From contig DAIDHX010000165.1 in the NCBI GenBank assembly GCA_027451885.1, forward strand, positions 25,432-89,431: a stretch of DNA of 64,000 bases. The letters run 5' to 3'. Below are positions 51,421-61,100 of the stretch, piece after piece. Positions within the stretch are counted from its first letter, which is position 1, and each line of letters begins with the position of its first letter. The translations under genes were made by a program, and so were the position numbers. This DNA is from Planctomycetales bacterium. GTDB taxonomy: Bacteria > Planctomycetota > Planctomycetia > Isosphaerales > Isosphaeraceae. Below the pieces are notes generated by a model. The model was not told where the DNA came from and ran no database searches. It saw only the letters and a program-made list of their open reading frames with translations.

Positions 51421-52305
51421 ATGGATTCTCGCCTTTCCTCTCGCGGCCTGCGTCGCCGCGAATTCCTTGCCGCCGCCGGCGCGTGCGCGGGGATGGGAAT
51501 GTTCGCCGCCGCCGGGGCGGAATTCGCACTCCCCAACGAACAAACCGTGCCACTCGAGGGCCCATTCAAGCTCGGCCTACAAAGCTACACGCTGAGGGGT
51601 CTGGGCAAGAACGGCAAACCCGATTTTTCAAGGGCGCTTGAGGCCACCAAGGAGCTGGGGGTGCATTTCTGGGAGGCGTTCCCGGAGCATGTGCCTGTCG
51701 CCGGGCCGACGCGTGGCGAGAACCCGGCCAGGGCTGCTCTCGATGCTGCTCATGTGAAGCTCGTGGGCTATGGTGTGGTTCCGCTCGGCACGGATGCGGC
51801 GGCCAATCGCCGCTACTTCGAGTTCGCCAAGCAGATGGGAATTGAGTATCTCTCCGCCGACCCCGATCCCAAGGCACTCGATGGCGTTGATCGCCTGGTC
51901 GAGGCGTATAACATCGGAGTGGGCATTCACAACCACGGTCCTGGCCATCGGTATGACACGATCGCCAAGATCAAGAAGGTGATCGAGGGTCATCATCCGC
52001 TCGTTGGCTGCTGCATTGATACCGGGCACTTCCTGCGTTCCAAGGAAGATCCCGTGGAAGCGGCGGAGGCCTTCGCCGGGCGCACCTATGGGGTGCATCT
52101 CAAGGACGTGAAGGACGCCAGGACGTTCACCGTTCTCGGCAAGGGCGATTTGCGGGTGGTGGACTTGCTCAAGGTGCTGGCCAAGCATAAGTACAACTAT
52201 TGCCTGGCGATCGAGTATGAGGAAAACCCCGAGCACCCCATGGACGACGTCAAGGCGTGTCTGGAGACCGCACGCAAGGCGATCCACGAGGCGGTGAAGG
52301 GTTGA
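51421..52305 (+). CDS. Sugar phosphate isomerase/epimerase family protein, Tat-exported
   Basis: A 294-residue AP-endonuclease-2-type TIM-barrel protein. The N-terminus is a twin-arginine signal (LRRREFLAAAG followed by an Ala/Gly-rich hydrophobic stretch). The barrel has LGLQSYTLR, VHFWEAFPEH, GVGIHNHGPGH, CCIDTGHFLRS and YGVHLKDVKD, with His, Asp and Glu residues at strand ends that normally bind a divalent metal, and the terminal LAIEYEENPEHP. Tat export implies it folds with its metal in the cytoplasm and acts in the periplasm; the family covers xylose isomerase-like and inosose-type enzymes, so the substrate is open. ATG 51421 is preceded by GAGGGAG at seven bases. Confidence 0.83.
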   Translation: MDSRLSSRGLRRREFLAAAGACAGMGMFAAAGAEFALPNEQTVPLEGPFKLGLQSYTLRGLGKNGKPDFSRALEATKELGVHFWEAFPEHVPVAGPTRGENPARAALDAAHVKLVGYGVVPLGTDAAANRRYFEFAKQMGIEYLSADPDPKALDGVDRLVEAYNIGVGIHNHGPGHRYDTIAKIKKVIEGHHPLVGCCIDTGHFLRSKEDPVEAAEAFAGRTYGVHLKDVKDARTFTVLGKGDLRVVDLLKVLAKHKYNYCLAIEYEENPEHPMDDVKACLETARKAIHEAVKG

Positions 52306-52323
52306 TCAGGAGGGTGTGGATCG

Positions 52324-52998
52324 ATGTTAGCGCGAGTGCTCGAGCCGGAGGCGATGGAGACCGAGGCGGAAGTTCGGCAATACGACGCCATGGACCATTC
52401 TGAGGTCAATGCGCGGTTTGTGGCGGATTTCCTGGCGGTTCATGGAACCGGGCGTGAGGGTGAGATTCTCGACGTGGGGACTGGTACTGCGCGGATCCCC
52501 ATCGCCCTGGCGCACGCGGATCCTCAGGCGAAGGTGCTCGCGCTTGATCTTTCCGAGGCGATGCTTGAACAGGCCGCGATCAACATCGCCAAGGAGGGTT
52601 TGTCACGGCGGATCAACTGCCATCTTGGAGACGCCAAGGCACTTGTGGATCAGTTTGGCGATGGGGCGTTCGGGGCGGTTGTGTCCAACACGATCGTGCA
52701 TCACATTCCCGACCCAGCGCCCGTGCTGGGGATGATGGCCCGGCTGGTGGCGCCCGGCGGCACGCTTTTCGTGCGTGATCTGGCGCGCCCGGACACGCAG
52801 GCGGAGATTGAGCGGCTCACGGCGCTTTACTGCGGGGGAGAATCTCCGGAGGCGCAGGCGCTCTTTGCGGCGTCGCTCGCGGCGGCCCTTTCACTCGACG
52901 AGATCCGCGCCATCGTGGCCGAGCTTGGGCTCAGGGCGGGCGAGGTTCACATGACCTCCGATCGGCACTGGACATGGGTCTGGGTCAATCGGTCCTGA
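52324..52998 (+). CDS. Class I SAM-dependent methyltransferase
   Basis: A 224-residue cytoplasmic methyltransferase. Motif I is ILDVGTGTARIPIAL, followed by the acidic motif II VLALDLSEAML, motif III HLGDAKAL and motif IV VVSNTIVHHIPDP. After that come GGTLFVRDLARP and an all-helical C-terminal region. The small-molecule substrate is not visible. An AGGAGG lies ten bases before ATG 52324, and the gene starts 18 bp after the isomerase-like gene, so the two are probably co-transcribed with the hydrolase that follows. Confidence 0.85.
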   Translation: MLARVLEPEAMETEAEVRQYDAMDHSEVNARFVADFLAVHGTGREGEILDVGTGTARIPIALAHADPQAKVLALDLSEAMLEQAAINIAKEGLSRRINCHLGDAKALVDQFGDGAFGAVVSNTIVHHIPDPAPVLGMMARLVAPGGTLFVRDLARPDTQAEIERLTALYCGGESPEAQALFAASLAAALSLDEIRAIVAELGLRAGEVHMTSDRHWTWVWVNRS

Positions 52999-53072
52999 CG
53001 GCGGGGGACGGGGGCGGTACATCACGGGAGCAGGAACGCTTGAGAGTCGGCACCGGCAGCGGGGCGGAAGGA

Positions 53073-53912
53073 ATGGTCGGCGAACAGACGCCGATCGAGA
53101 TCGGATCGTTTGACGGGCTCACACTCCGGGGGCGTTCCTGGCGTTCCAAGACACGCAGGGGCGTGCTCTCGATTTCGCATGGGTTCGGAGAGCATGGCGG
53201 CACTTACGGCGAGATCGCGCGCACGCTCGTCGATGCGCTTGGAATCGACGTCGTCGCCTTTGACTTTCGCGGTCACGGGCGCAGCGACGGCCCGCGGGGG
53301 TACGTTCGCAAATATGAAGATCTTGCTGGTGATCTGCATCGTGTGACAGCCTGGCTCGAGCGCGAATACAGTGACGTTCCTCGCTTCTTGCTTGGTCATT
53401 CCAACGGCGGCCAGGTCGTCTTGCGGGTCGCTCTGGAACGCCCGGGCTCGATCCGCGGCTACATCCTTTCAAACCCCGCGCTCAAGATCGCGTTGCCGGT
53501 TCCCAGAGCCACGTTGGTCCTCGGCCGTTTCTTGCTCGCGTGCTTTCCCTGGGTCACGATTCAGGGCAAGGTGCAAACCGAGTTGCTCACCCACGACCCT
53601 GAGCGCAGGAGCACACTCCGCGCTGACCCGCTCCGGCACACGCGCATGTCGGCACCGCTTTTCTTTGGCATGGTGGAGGGGGGGCGCATGCTCCACCGCC
53701 GAGCGGCGGAGATGACCGAGCCGGTGCTCCTGATTCTGAGTGGCGAGGATCCGGTGATCGACCCCTTGTTCACGCGGCAGGCGTACGATCGGTTCTCGAG
53801 CACGGACAAGACGTTGCTCTACTACCCGCGCATGTTTCACGAGCCTTTCAATGAAGCCGGACGCGACGGGGTATACGAGGACATGATTCGCTGGCTCGAG
53901 CCGCGGCTCTAG
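53073..53912 (+). CDS. Alpha/beta hydrolase, monoacylglycerol lipase-like
   Basis: A 280-residue alpha/beta hydrolase. ISHGFGEHGGTY is the oxyanion-hole region typical of monoacylglycerol lipase-like lysophospholipases. The nucleophile elbow is GHSNGG, the acid lies in SGEDPVID and the catalytic His in FHEPFNE, so the triad is complete. FRGHGRSDGPRGYVRKYEDL is also characteristic of that subfamily. It probably hydrolyses a lysophospholipid or acylglycerol. The start is uncertain: ATG 53073 is used although its AAGGA is very close; a TTG at 53040 has a better-spaced AGGA. It ends three bases before the convergent dprA stop. It probably shares a transcript with the two genes upstream. Confidence 0.83.
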   Translation: MVGEQTPIEIGSFDGLTLRGRSWRSKTRRGVLSISHGFGEHGGTYGEIARTLVDALGIDVVAFDFRGHGRSDGPRGYVRKYEDLAGDLHRVTAWLEREYSDVPRFLLGHSNGGQVVLRVALERPGSIRGYILSNPALKIALPVPRATLVLGRFLLACFPWVTIQGKVQTELLTHDPERRSTLRADPLRHTRMSAPLFFGMVEGGRMLHRRAAEMTEPVLLILSGEDPVIDPLFTRQAYDRFSSTDKTLLYYPRMFHEPFNEAGRDGVYEDMIRWLEPRL

Positions 53913-53915
53913 CAT

Positions 53916-55046
53916 CTAGACACGCACGAAGCGGGTGCCGGGAGTGCGCTTAGCCAGCCTCTTGAGCTCGAGCAGGCTGAGGATCGACATGACCTCGTGC
54001 GCGGGCAGACGCGTGGCGGCGATGAGCTCGTCGACACCGGCGGGCTCAGCAGAGAGGGTATCAAGCACGAGCCGTTCGTTCGCGGGCAGGTCGAGCGCGG
54101 CGGGCGTGCGTGGAGGGGCCTGGGATTGCCCAGGGGTCACGGAATCCGCGAGCGGGCCGAGCCCCTCCAGTACGTCCTCGATCGTCTCGACCGGCCGGGC
54201 GCCTTCCTTGATGAGCTGGTTACAGCCGCGTGAGGTCAGGCTGTCAACGGGCCCTGGCACGGCGAAGACCTCGCGATTCTGCTCGAGTGCGTGCCGGGCG
54301 GTTGAGAGCGTGCCGCTCCGAGGCGCGGCCTCGACCACGATCACGCCCAGTGAAAGGCCCGAGATAATCCGGTTGCGCTGGGTGAAGAGCCCGGCGAGCG
54401 GCTTGCGTCTCATGGGCGACTCGCTCACAAGAGCGCCTCGGTCCGCGACCGATTGGGCCAGATCCTCGTGTTCGGGCGGGTAGACGGAGTCGAGTCCGTT
54501 GGCGAAAACGGCGATGGCGCGGCCGCCCGCGGCGAGCGCAGCCCGATGTGCGGAGCCATCGATTCCGCGTGCGAGTCCTGAGACCACAGTGAACCCTGCG
54601 CGGCCCAGGGCCGAGGACAACCGCTCCGCGATCCGCAGGCCGTAGGGAGTGGCTCTGCGCGAGCCCACGACCGCGATGGCGAGTTGGTCTCGCGGCACGA
54701 TCGCCCCCCGGATATAGAGCAAGCTGGGCGGGTCGGGGATCTGCTCGAGGGGAGCGGGATAAGCAGGGTTGCCACGGGGGATGAGCGTGACGCCGCGGCG
54801 GCGGCAGAGCTCGAGCTCCTCGAGCGCCAGCGGGCTCTCGCGTGCCTCGATCAGGCGTGTTGCGAGCTCGGTGCCCACGCCGTCGACCCGCAGCAGTGCC
54901 GCGCGGGACGCGGTCATGACGGCCTGTGCCGAGCCGAAGTGATCGAGCAGCGCCTTGCCGACGAGCGGGCCCACGCCGGGCACAAGCGCAAGCCGGATCG
55001 CGTCGAGCATCGGGGCTTCGGTGGGGTCGGGTTCGTGTACGTTCAA
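53916..55046 (-). CDS. dprA: DNA processing protein DprA
   Basis: A protein of 377 residues that loads RecA onto incoming single-stranded DNA in natural transformation. An N-terminal helix-hairpin-helix part (VPGVGPLVGKALLDHFG and VDGVGTELATRL) precedes the Rossmann core with VVGSRRATPYG, SGLARGIDGSAH, QRNRIISGLS and FAVPGPVDSLTSRGCNQLI. A C-terminal winged-helix domain (about 310-377) follows. TTG 55046 is preferred because GAGGGAG lies six bases upstream; GTG 55040 and ATG 55010 are alternatives. It starts 22 bp after the aroB stop, so the two are one operon. Together with the pilus genes in the window it hints at competence, although comEC and comEA are not seen. Confidence 0.93.
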   Translation of the reverse strand: MNVHEPDPTEAPMLDAIRLALVPGVGPLVGKALLDHFGSAQAVMTASRAALLRVDGVGTELATRLIEARESPLALEELELCRRRGVTLIPRGNPAYPAPLEQIPDPPSLLYIRGAIVPRDQLAIAVVGSRRATPYGLRIAERLSSALGRAGFTVVSGLARGIDGSAHRAALAAGGRAIAVFANGLDSVYPPEHEDLAQSVADRGALVSESPMRRKPLAGLFTQRNRIISGLSLGVIVVEAAPRSGTLSTARHALEQNREVFAVPGPVDSLTSRGCNQLIKEGARPVETIEDVLEGLGPLADSVTPGQSQAPPRTPAALDLPANERLVLDTLSAEPAGVDELIAATRLPAHEVMSILSLLELKRLAKRTPGTRFVRV

Positions 55047-55068
55047 GGCTTGCTCCCTCGGGGTTCGA

Positions 55069-56232
55069 TCACGATCGGGGGCCGGCGGCAGGGCTTGCTC
55101 GATGCCAGGCCAGCACCGCGCCCAGGTCCTCGCCCGTGGCCTGATCGGTCTCCTCCACACGCCCAATGGCCTTCGGCAGCACGAAGCGGATCTTGCCCCC
55201 GCGATTCTTCTTGTCGCGTGTCATGGCGGCGATCAGGGCTTCGCTCTCGAGCCCCTCGAACCGGGTCGGCAAGGCGAATGCTTCAAGGAGCGCAGTCAAG
55301 CGCTCGAGCTCAACGTGCGAGACCCAGCCCAGGTTCTGGGCGAGCCTTGTTTCCGCCGCCATCCCAATCGCCACGGCCTCGCCGTGCTCGTAAACGCCGT
55401 AGCCGGCCACGCTCTCGATGGCATGCCCGATCGTGTGCCCAAAGTTCAGGATTGCGCGCAGGCCGGTTTCCTCACGCTCATCCTGCTCAACCACCCGCGC
55501 CTTCAGCAGGCACGAATGCGCCACGATGCGCGCCAGCGCTTGGGGATCGCGCCCGAGGATGCGATCGCGGTCTCTCTCGAGCTCTTCAAAGAACGCGGCG
55601 TCCAGGATAACCCCGTACTTGACGACCTCCGCCAGCCCCGCGCGGAAGGTGCGCTCTGGCAAGGTCGAGAGCAGGGCCACGTCGATCCACACGCCCCGCG
55701 GTTGGTGGAACGCGCCGATGACGTTCTTGGCGAGCTTGTGATTCACGCCGACCTTGCCGCCGACCGAGCTGTCCACCTGCGCGAGCAGCGTGGTTGGCAC
55801 CATCACTAGCGGCAGGCCGCGGTTATAGGTTGAAGCGGCGAACCCAGCGAGGTCGCCGATCACGCCGCCGCCAAGCGCGATCACGCCGCAGCGGCGGTCC
55901 GCCTTGAAAGCGGCAAGCGCGTCGTAGAGCAGGGCGGTCTGCTCCAGAGACTTGGACGGCTCGCCCGCCGGCACGATCACCCACTCGCACTCAACCCCCG
56001 CCCGCTCCAGGGAACGCTTGCAGTCCGCGACCAGGCCGAGCGACTCCACCCGCGATTCCGAAACCCCGACCGCACGAGGCGCGCCCGCACCCGGCCGGTC
56101 GTCCTTGAGCAGACTGTACGCGAACGCGCCCAGGCCGTCCCAGCCGTTCGATGTGACCACAATGTCGTAACTGCGCGGGCCGAGCTCCACATGCACCCGG
56201 GTTTCCACACGCTTCCCGGGCTCAGACTCCAT
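55069..56232 (-). CDS. aroB: 3-dehydroquinate synthase
   Basis: A 387-residue NAD- and metal-dependent enzyme converting DAHP to 3-dehydroquinate, the second shikimate-pathway step. The family motifs are ALGGGVIGDLAGFAAS, PTTLLAQVDSSVGGKVGVNH, KYGVILD and the metal ligands in NFGHTIGHAIE and HGEAVAIGM. Full length. ATG 56232 is preceded by GAGGG at about seven bases. It is divergent from the ACT-domain gene 226 bp away and followed by dprA, an unusual partner that reflects proximity, not a shared pathway. Confidence 0.96.
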   Translation of the reverse strand: MESEPGKRVETRVHVELGPRSYDIVVTSNGWDGLGAFAYSLLKDDRPGAGAPRAVGVSESRVESLGLVADCKRSLERAGVECEWVIVPAGEPSKSLEQTALLYDALAAFKADRRCGVIALGGGVIGDLAGFAASTYNRGLPLVMVPTTLLAQVDSSVGGKVGVNHKLAKNVIGAFHQPRGVWIDVALLSTLPERTFRAGLAEVVKYGVILDAAFFEELERDRDRILGRDPQALARIVAHSCLLKARVVEQDEREETGLRAILNFGHTIGHAIESVAGYGVYEHGEAVAIGMAAETRLAQNLGWVSHVELERLTALLEAFALPTRFEGLESEALIAAMTRDKKNRGGKIRFVLPKAIGRVEETDQATGEDLGAVLAWHRASPAAGPRS

Positions 56233-56458
56233 GTGACATCCCTCGATTCCTCAATTCAATGACTCTGAAGACTGGAATTCTAGCGTGCCAGGCCGTTCGA
56301 CTCAAAAGGATCAGACCAAAGCCCCTGATGTGTTCCCACCACTCCAGGCGTTCGAGCAAGCTTGGCTCTATTTTCGTTGACCCGCCGCCCGCTGAAAAAC
56401 TAGACTCAAGCGTCGGGCTGAATCCGCATCTACGCGTGTTCCTCATCGAGAGAGCCTC

Positions 56459-56953
56459 ATGAGTCTGGGCGACGACGACGCCGGAAGTGAAATTGAGGTC
56501 GAGACGATCCGAGGGCGGAACTGGCCGTCGGTGACCCAGTTCTCCGTTTTCATGGAAAACCGGGTCGGCCAGTTGCTCGAGGTCCATCGCGCGTTCGTCG
56601 GCTCGAAGGTCAAGATTGTCGGGCTCACGATCTCGGATTCCGCGGATTGCTCGATCTTGCGCCTGATTCTCACCCACTCCGAACAGGGTCGCGAGATTCT
56701 TTCGCTGAACAAGTTCGCCTTTGCCGAGAACGAGCTGCTCGTGGTGGAACTGCCGGCGGGCTCGCAATCGCTCACCGACCTTTGCATGGCGCTTCTGCAA
56801 GCGGAGGTCAACATTCATTACGCGTATCCGCTCATTGTGCGGCCCCTGCATCGATCCGCCGTGGCGATCCATGTGGACAACAACGAGCTTGCGCGGGCGA
56901 CGCTGCACAGCACCGGGTTTGAGGTCCTCTGCGAGGCTGACCTGAACTGGTGA
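56459..56953 (+). CDS. ACT-domain protein (two ACT units)
   Basis: A 164-residue cytoplasmic protein with two ACT-type beta-alpha-beta units: the first at about 25-95 (VTQFSVFMENRVGQLLEVHR, then VKIVGLTISDS), the second at about 100-164 (LTDLCMALLQAEVNIHYAY, then AVAIHVDNNELARATL). ACT domains bind amino acids and control metabolic enzymes; the N-R-V-G-Q-L-L motif is the ligand-binding turn seen also in acetolactate synthase small subunits. It is too divergent for IlvH to be assigned. No catalytic domain. Its stop overlaps the GTG start of the acyl-CoA-dehydrogenase-like gene (GTGA), so the two are translationally coupled. The ATG follows GAGAG. Confidence 0.75.
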   Translation: MSLGDDDAGSEIEVETIRGRNWPSVTQFSVFMENRVGQLLEVHRAFVGSKVKIVGLTISDSADCSILRLILTHSEQGREILSLNKFAFAENELLVVELPAGSQSLTDLCMALLQAEVNIHYAYPLIVRPLHRSAVAIHVDNNELARATLHSTGFEVLCEADLNW

Positions 56954-58107
56954 TCGGCTCGCGAGCGGAGAGCGTTATCGTGAACCTGGGTCCGAGCGAC
57001 GCTTCGCCCTTTTCCGGCGGTGATCCTGACGAGGCGCGTGTTCGCCAGGCTGTCGAGCGGCTCGCCGAGCTCGATGGGCTCGAGGCGGATCGCGATGCCT
57101 GGCCTGAGGAATCGTGGGGTGTCATCGAGGCTGCGGGTGCAACCCGCTGGTCGTTGCCGGCGTCGGTTGGCGGCCTGGAATGCCCGCGGGAACTGCTGCT
57201 TGAGCGTTACGCCCGGCTGGCGAGCGGCGGGCTCACGGCGACCTTTATACTCTCCCAGCATGACGCGGCGATTCGGCGCCTGATCGCGTCGGGCGTGCAT
57301 CCGACCGCGATGCGTTGGCTCGAGCAGATCGCCGCTGGGGAAGCGTTTGTAACGATCGGGGTTTCGCATCTCACGACCTCGCGCAGGCTTGGCGCTCGTG
57401 CGGTCCGGGCCGAGGAAACGGCCGCGGGATACCGGCTCGATGGCGCGATTCCCTGGGTCACGGGTGCCACGAAGGCCAACATGGTCGTCACAGGCGCCTC
57501 GCTTGAGGACGGTCGACAGATCCTGGTCGCCCTGCCCACGGATTGGCCGGGTGTGGAGGTTCGCGCGCCGTTCGAGCTGGCTGCGCTGCAGGCATCAGCC
57601 ACAACGGAAATCGTGCTCCGGGCAGTGGACATCACGCGTGAAGAAGTGATCGCCGGCCCTGCGCCTGACCTGCTCTCCGCCCCGGGCGCGGTGGGGACGG
57701 CCGGGCTTGAAACCTCGGCCATTGCGCTTGGCCAGGCCCGCGCAGCGCTCGACGCGCTTGCACGGCTCGCCCTGGATCGACCCGATCTGGCCGCGCCTCG
57801 CAACGTGCTCGAAAACGACTGGCGCGGATGCTGGATCGGGCTCATCCGCAGAGCCCAGGCAGATGAATCCGCTCCAACCCCAGGCGATCTGCGCGCCAGC
57901 GCCAACCGGCTCGCGCTCCGCTCGTCGCAGGCCCTGCTCACGGCCCGCAAGGGGGCGGGCTTCCTGCGCTCCGATCCCGCCCAGCGCTACGCGCGGCAGG
58001 CGCTTTTCTTTCTCGTCTGGTCGTGCCCCGCTCCTGTTGCTCAAGTCGCCCTCCGCGAGCTCGCCGGCATCGCGATCGATCCCGCCGCATCAACCTCAGC
58101 CCTGTGA
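56950..58107 (+). CDS. Acyl-CoA dehydrogenase-like protein
   Basis: A 385-residue protein of the acyl-CoA dehydrogenase fold, the usual length. The helical N-terminal domain runs to about 110 (ATFILSQHDAAIRRLIASG), followed by the beta-barrel middle domain with AGEAFVTIGVSHLTTSRR and YRLDGAIPWVTGATKANMVV, and the helical C-terminal domain. The flavin-binding W-V-T/S-type motif (PWVTGA) is in place. I cannot locate the catalytic glutamate with certainty, and the C-terminal domain is divergent, so a non-canonical oxidation or only a flavin-binding role is possible. GTG 56950 overlaps the ACT gene by four bases. Its 3' end overlaps the convergent fusion gene by 12 bp. Confidence 0.75.
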   Translation: MIGSRAESVIVNLGPSDASPFSGGDPDEARVRQAVERLAELDGLEADRDAWPEESWGVIEAAGATRWSLPASVGGLECPRELLLERYARLASGGLTATFILSQHDAAIRRLIASGVHPTAMRWLEQIAAGEAFVTIGVSHLTTSRRLGARAVRAEETAAGYRLDGAIPWVTGATKANMVVTGASLEDGRQILVALPTDWPGVEVRAPFELAALQASATTEIVLRAVDITREEVIAGPAPDLLSAPGAVGTAGLETSAIALGQARAALDALARLALDRPDLAAPRNVLENDWRGCWIGLIRRAQADESAPTPGDLRASANRLALRSSQALLTARKGAGFLRSDPAQRYARQALFFLVWSCPAPVAQVALRELAGIAIDPAASTSAL

Positions 58108-61100
58108 TCCACGCGCGGGGAAGTCGCACAGGCTCGCCACATGCGCGAGCCCGCCGTCCGCCGCCCAGCCGTCGAGCTGGCTCGCGTCCTTGAGCTGCCG
58201 GCCTCGCGCGCGATCGACCACCAGAAACCGGCAATCGACATCCGGCAGCGACGTCACGTCGCCCCACAGCTTTTCAAACTGAGCCACCGGGTAGACGTCT
58301 TCCTGACCGTGCCCCCACCTGCGCTTGACTTCCTTGATCGTCAGATAGGTCGGCACCCGCGCGGCCATCGCACGCACCGCCGCGTCGACCTTCTGGGGCG
58401 CGCCCGCCAGATCCGCGCGGGTGAGCCCAAAGAGCTCGAGCAGGCCATCGATGCGAACCCAGGTCGTGAGCGTGTTGTAATAACGCAGGAGGAACTCAGT
58501 CGATTCACGAGGCTGCGCCAGCCCCTCGAGCAGCCGGGGCTTGCCCGCCACCCGCGCCAGCCCGCCGCCGCGATCCTCGATCCGCCGGGGGATCACCTCG
58601 AAGACAAACGGCGAGCCCGAAAGCTCCACGAGCCCCAGTACACCAGGATCGAGCGTGGCCCCCAGGGTGTCGACGTTATGCACGAGCAGCCATTCGACCC
58701 CGGGATGTTCCGCCAGCAACTGGGCGAGCAACCCGTTTCGCAGCAGATTCGGGATCTCATGAAAATGTCCTGGTGGATTGAAACGTTGAACTGGCGCGTT
58801 GTCGGTGTAATCGGCCCCTTCGCCGGCCCCGCGCGCCCAGTCGAGAATCGCTCTGCGGGAGGCTTCGCGCACCTTCTGCTTGTTCTCGTCGAGCGTTTCC
58901 TGCGCTTGCTCTTCCCAGAGGAAGAGCAGGTCGCGGGTCATGGGGATGAGCCGCTGGCCGATCGACTGCCCGCGAGACAGGTAAACGGGCCCGTCGTGGC
59001 CGTAGCTGCGCGTCCGATCCAGATGGCGCTCGAGCGCGCTGTGGGTGAGGAAGCTGGTGGTGACGACATGCGGCAAGGTCGCGTGGTGGGCGCGGGCGAT
59101 CTTGCGGGTCTTGGCCAGGTGGATTTCGAGGAACGCGCGATGCTGGCCCTTCATGACAACGAAGGGCATGACCGCCTTGACCACGCCCGCGCCGGTGGTC
59201 CAGCGGCTGCCCACGCCGGCCGCGAGCGTGACCGCGGCCACGCCCCCACGCGCAAGGATCTGTGCTCCACGCGCCACCACCGCGGGCGCGATCGAGCCCC
59301 GCGCGTCGAGCAATTCCGCGTCGTCGACATCGCACACGTCCAGATCGATGGGCAGGCGATTTCGCGCCAGCCCGATGCGCCCGCGTAGCAAATCCTCGCG
59401 CAGCCGTTCGTGCTGCTCGCGATCGAAGCCGTTGTCACGGCGGATCGACTCCGCCTGCTCGTCCCAGGGCGCCTGGGCGGAATCCTGGCCGCCGCGCGCC
59501 ACAGGAAACAGGTGATTCACCGCCGTTCGCAACAGCTTCACCAGATCGGCCTGGCGATCCGCCTGGTTCGCGAAATGGTCGATGTCGAGCCGCCGCTCAC
59601 GCGCGATCGATCCGCTCCCCGCGGCGATCATCCGCGGCAACTGGAGCGTGTAATACTCCGCCGGCATGAGCGCGCTTGCACCTGTCTCGAGCTGCGCGTA
59701 TGTGCCGTGGCGATTGATCTCGAAATCGTGCACCACCGGGTCCATCGCGAATGGCAGCGCGTCTTCGAGCGCGCGCTTCGTGGTGCGCATGATCTCGGCG
59801 ATGCGCGCCTGGAATTCCTGCTTGCGACCGGGCGCAACGAAGAACGCCATGCCGCCGCCCGACATCCCGCCGAGCATCAGGAAGCCCCAAAAATCATCCC
59901 CGAGCGCGGCTTTCGTCTGGGCGATGATCGACTCCGTGAACTGGTTTGTCACCCAGGGGATGATGGTCTTGAGCGGGCCGTCCCAGTTGCTGGTGGTCAG
60001 CCCGCCGAGCGCGCGGACGTCGTTGGCCTGCACCGCGTGCAGAATCTGCTCGAAGATCGCCAGCGCCTGGCCACGCGCTTTCCACTCCGCCTGGCCGCGG
60101 AGCAGATACTTGGCGGTGACCATGTTCAGGATCGGGCCCACGTTCTGGGCCATCCCGCCGTGGACAAGCACGAGACTCTCGGCGAGCGACCGCGCAAACG
60201 CATCGGGGCTGTGATTCCCCGGGGCGCCAAGCAGCCTGTGCCGAGGCAAAAGCCGGCCGCGGCTCACCCCCCACTCCGGGTCGCCGGGCGCGGATGCCAC
60301 TCCCTCGATTAGCTTCACGCCCGGAAACACACCCCCGGAATCTTGCCAACCGCCTCCCGAACCCCCCAGCCACTCGCCCAGAATCGCCCGCGCCACAACC
60401 ACGCTCGCTTCATCCGCCCCAAGCGCGCCTTCCAGCCGCCGGGCCTGCCCGGTCGCGCGCATCACCAGCGTGATCAAGGACGCCAGAAGATTCGTCGACA
60501 CCGCCAGCCGCGAGCCCTTGGGGATGTCATTCACCTTGCTCACAATCTCGATGCCGTGCCCCGGGCGCACCACTCGCGCCAGCAATTCGTCAAGCCGCGT
60601 TCGCGTGCCCTCAAGCGCGGGGGGCACAAGGCCCGACGCCACCACCGCCGCCTTCACCAACCCCAGATAGTCATTGCCGAAGTTGAAGAGCTCCTCCAGC
60701 GTCTCCACGTCCTTGCATGACTTGAGATCGATCGAAGTAAGCCGAATGACCGGCTCGGAGATTACCCGCAGGCGAGACTCGATCGGCGGCCGAGGCGATG
60801 CGTCACGACCACGCACGCCCAGATCCACCGAGATGTTGAGCACTCGCGCGCCCTCGGGATAGTCCATCCCCAGGAAGAAAATGTCGGACCAGCCGCTGTG
60901 CGAGAGGTCGAGCCGCACCGGAGTCCGCTCCACCAGAATCGGAAACGGTCCGTCGTCCGACTCGCGTGCGAGCAGCGCGGGGTGAATCCGGAGCGGATGC
61001 TCGCTCACATCCCCCACGCGGAACATCCAGCGATTGCCCGCGCACCCGCGCACCGAGCGCCGAACCTGGTCCGCCAGGGTCTGAAACGCCGCCTGCTCGT

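Noticed and set aside
58141..59388. 415-codon plus-strand open frame
   Set aside because: Antisense to the pyrophosphorylase half of the fusion gene; no motif of its own.
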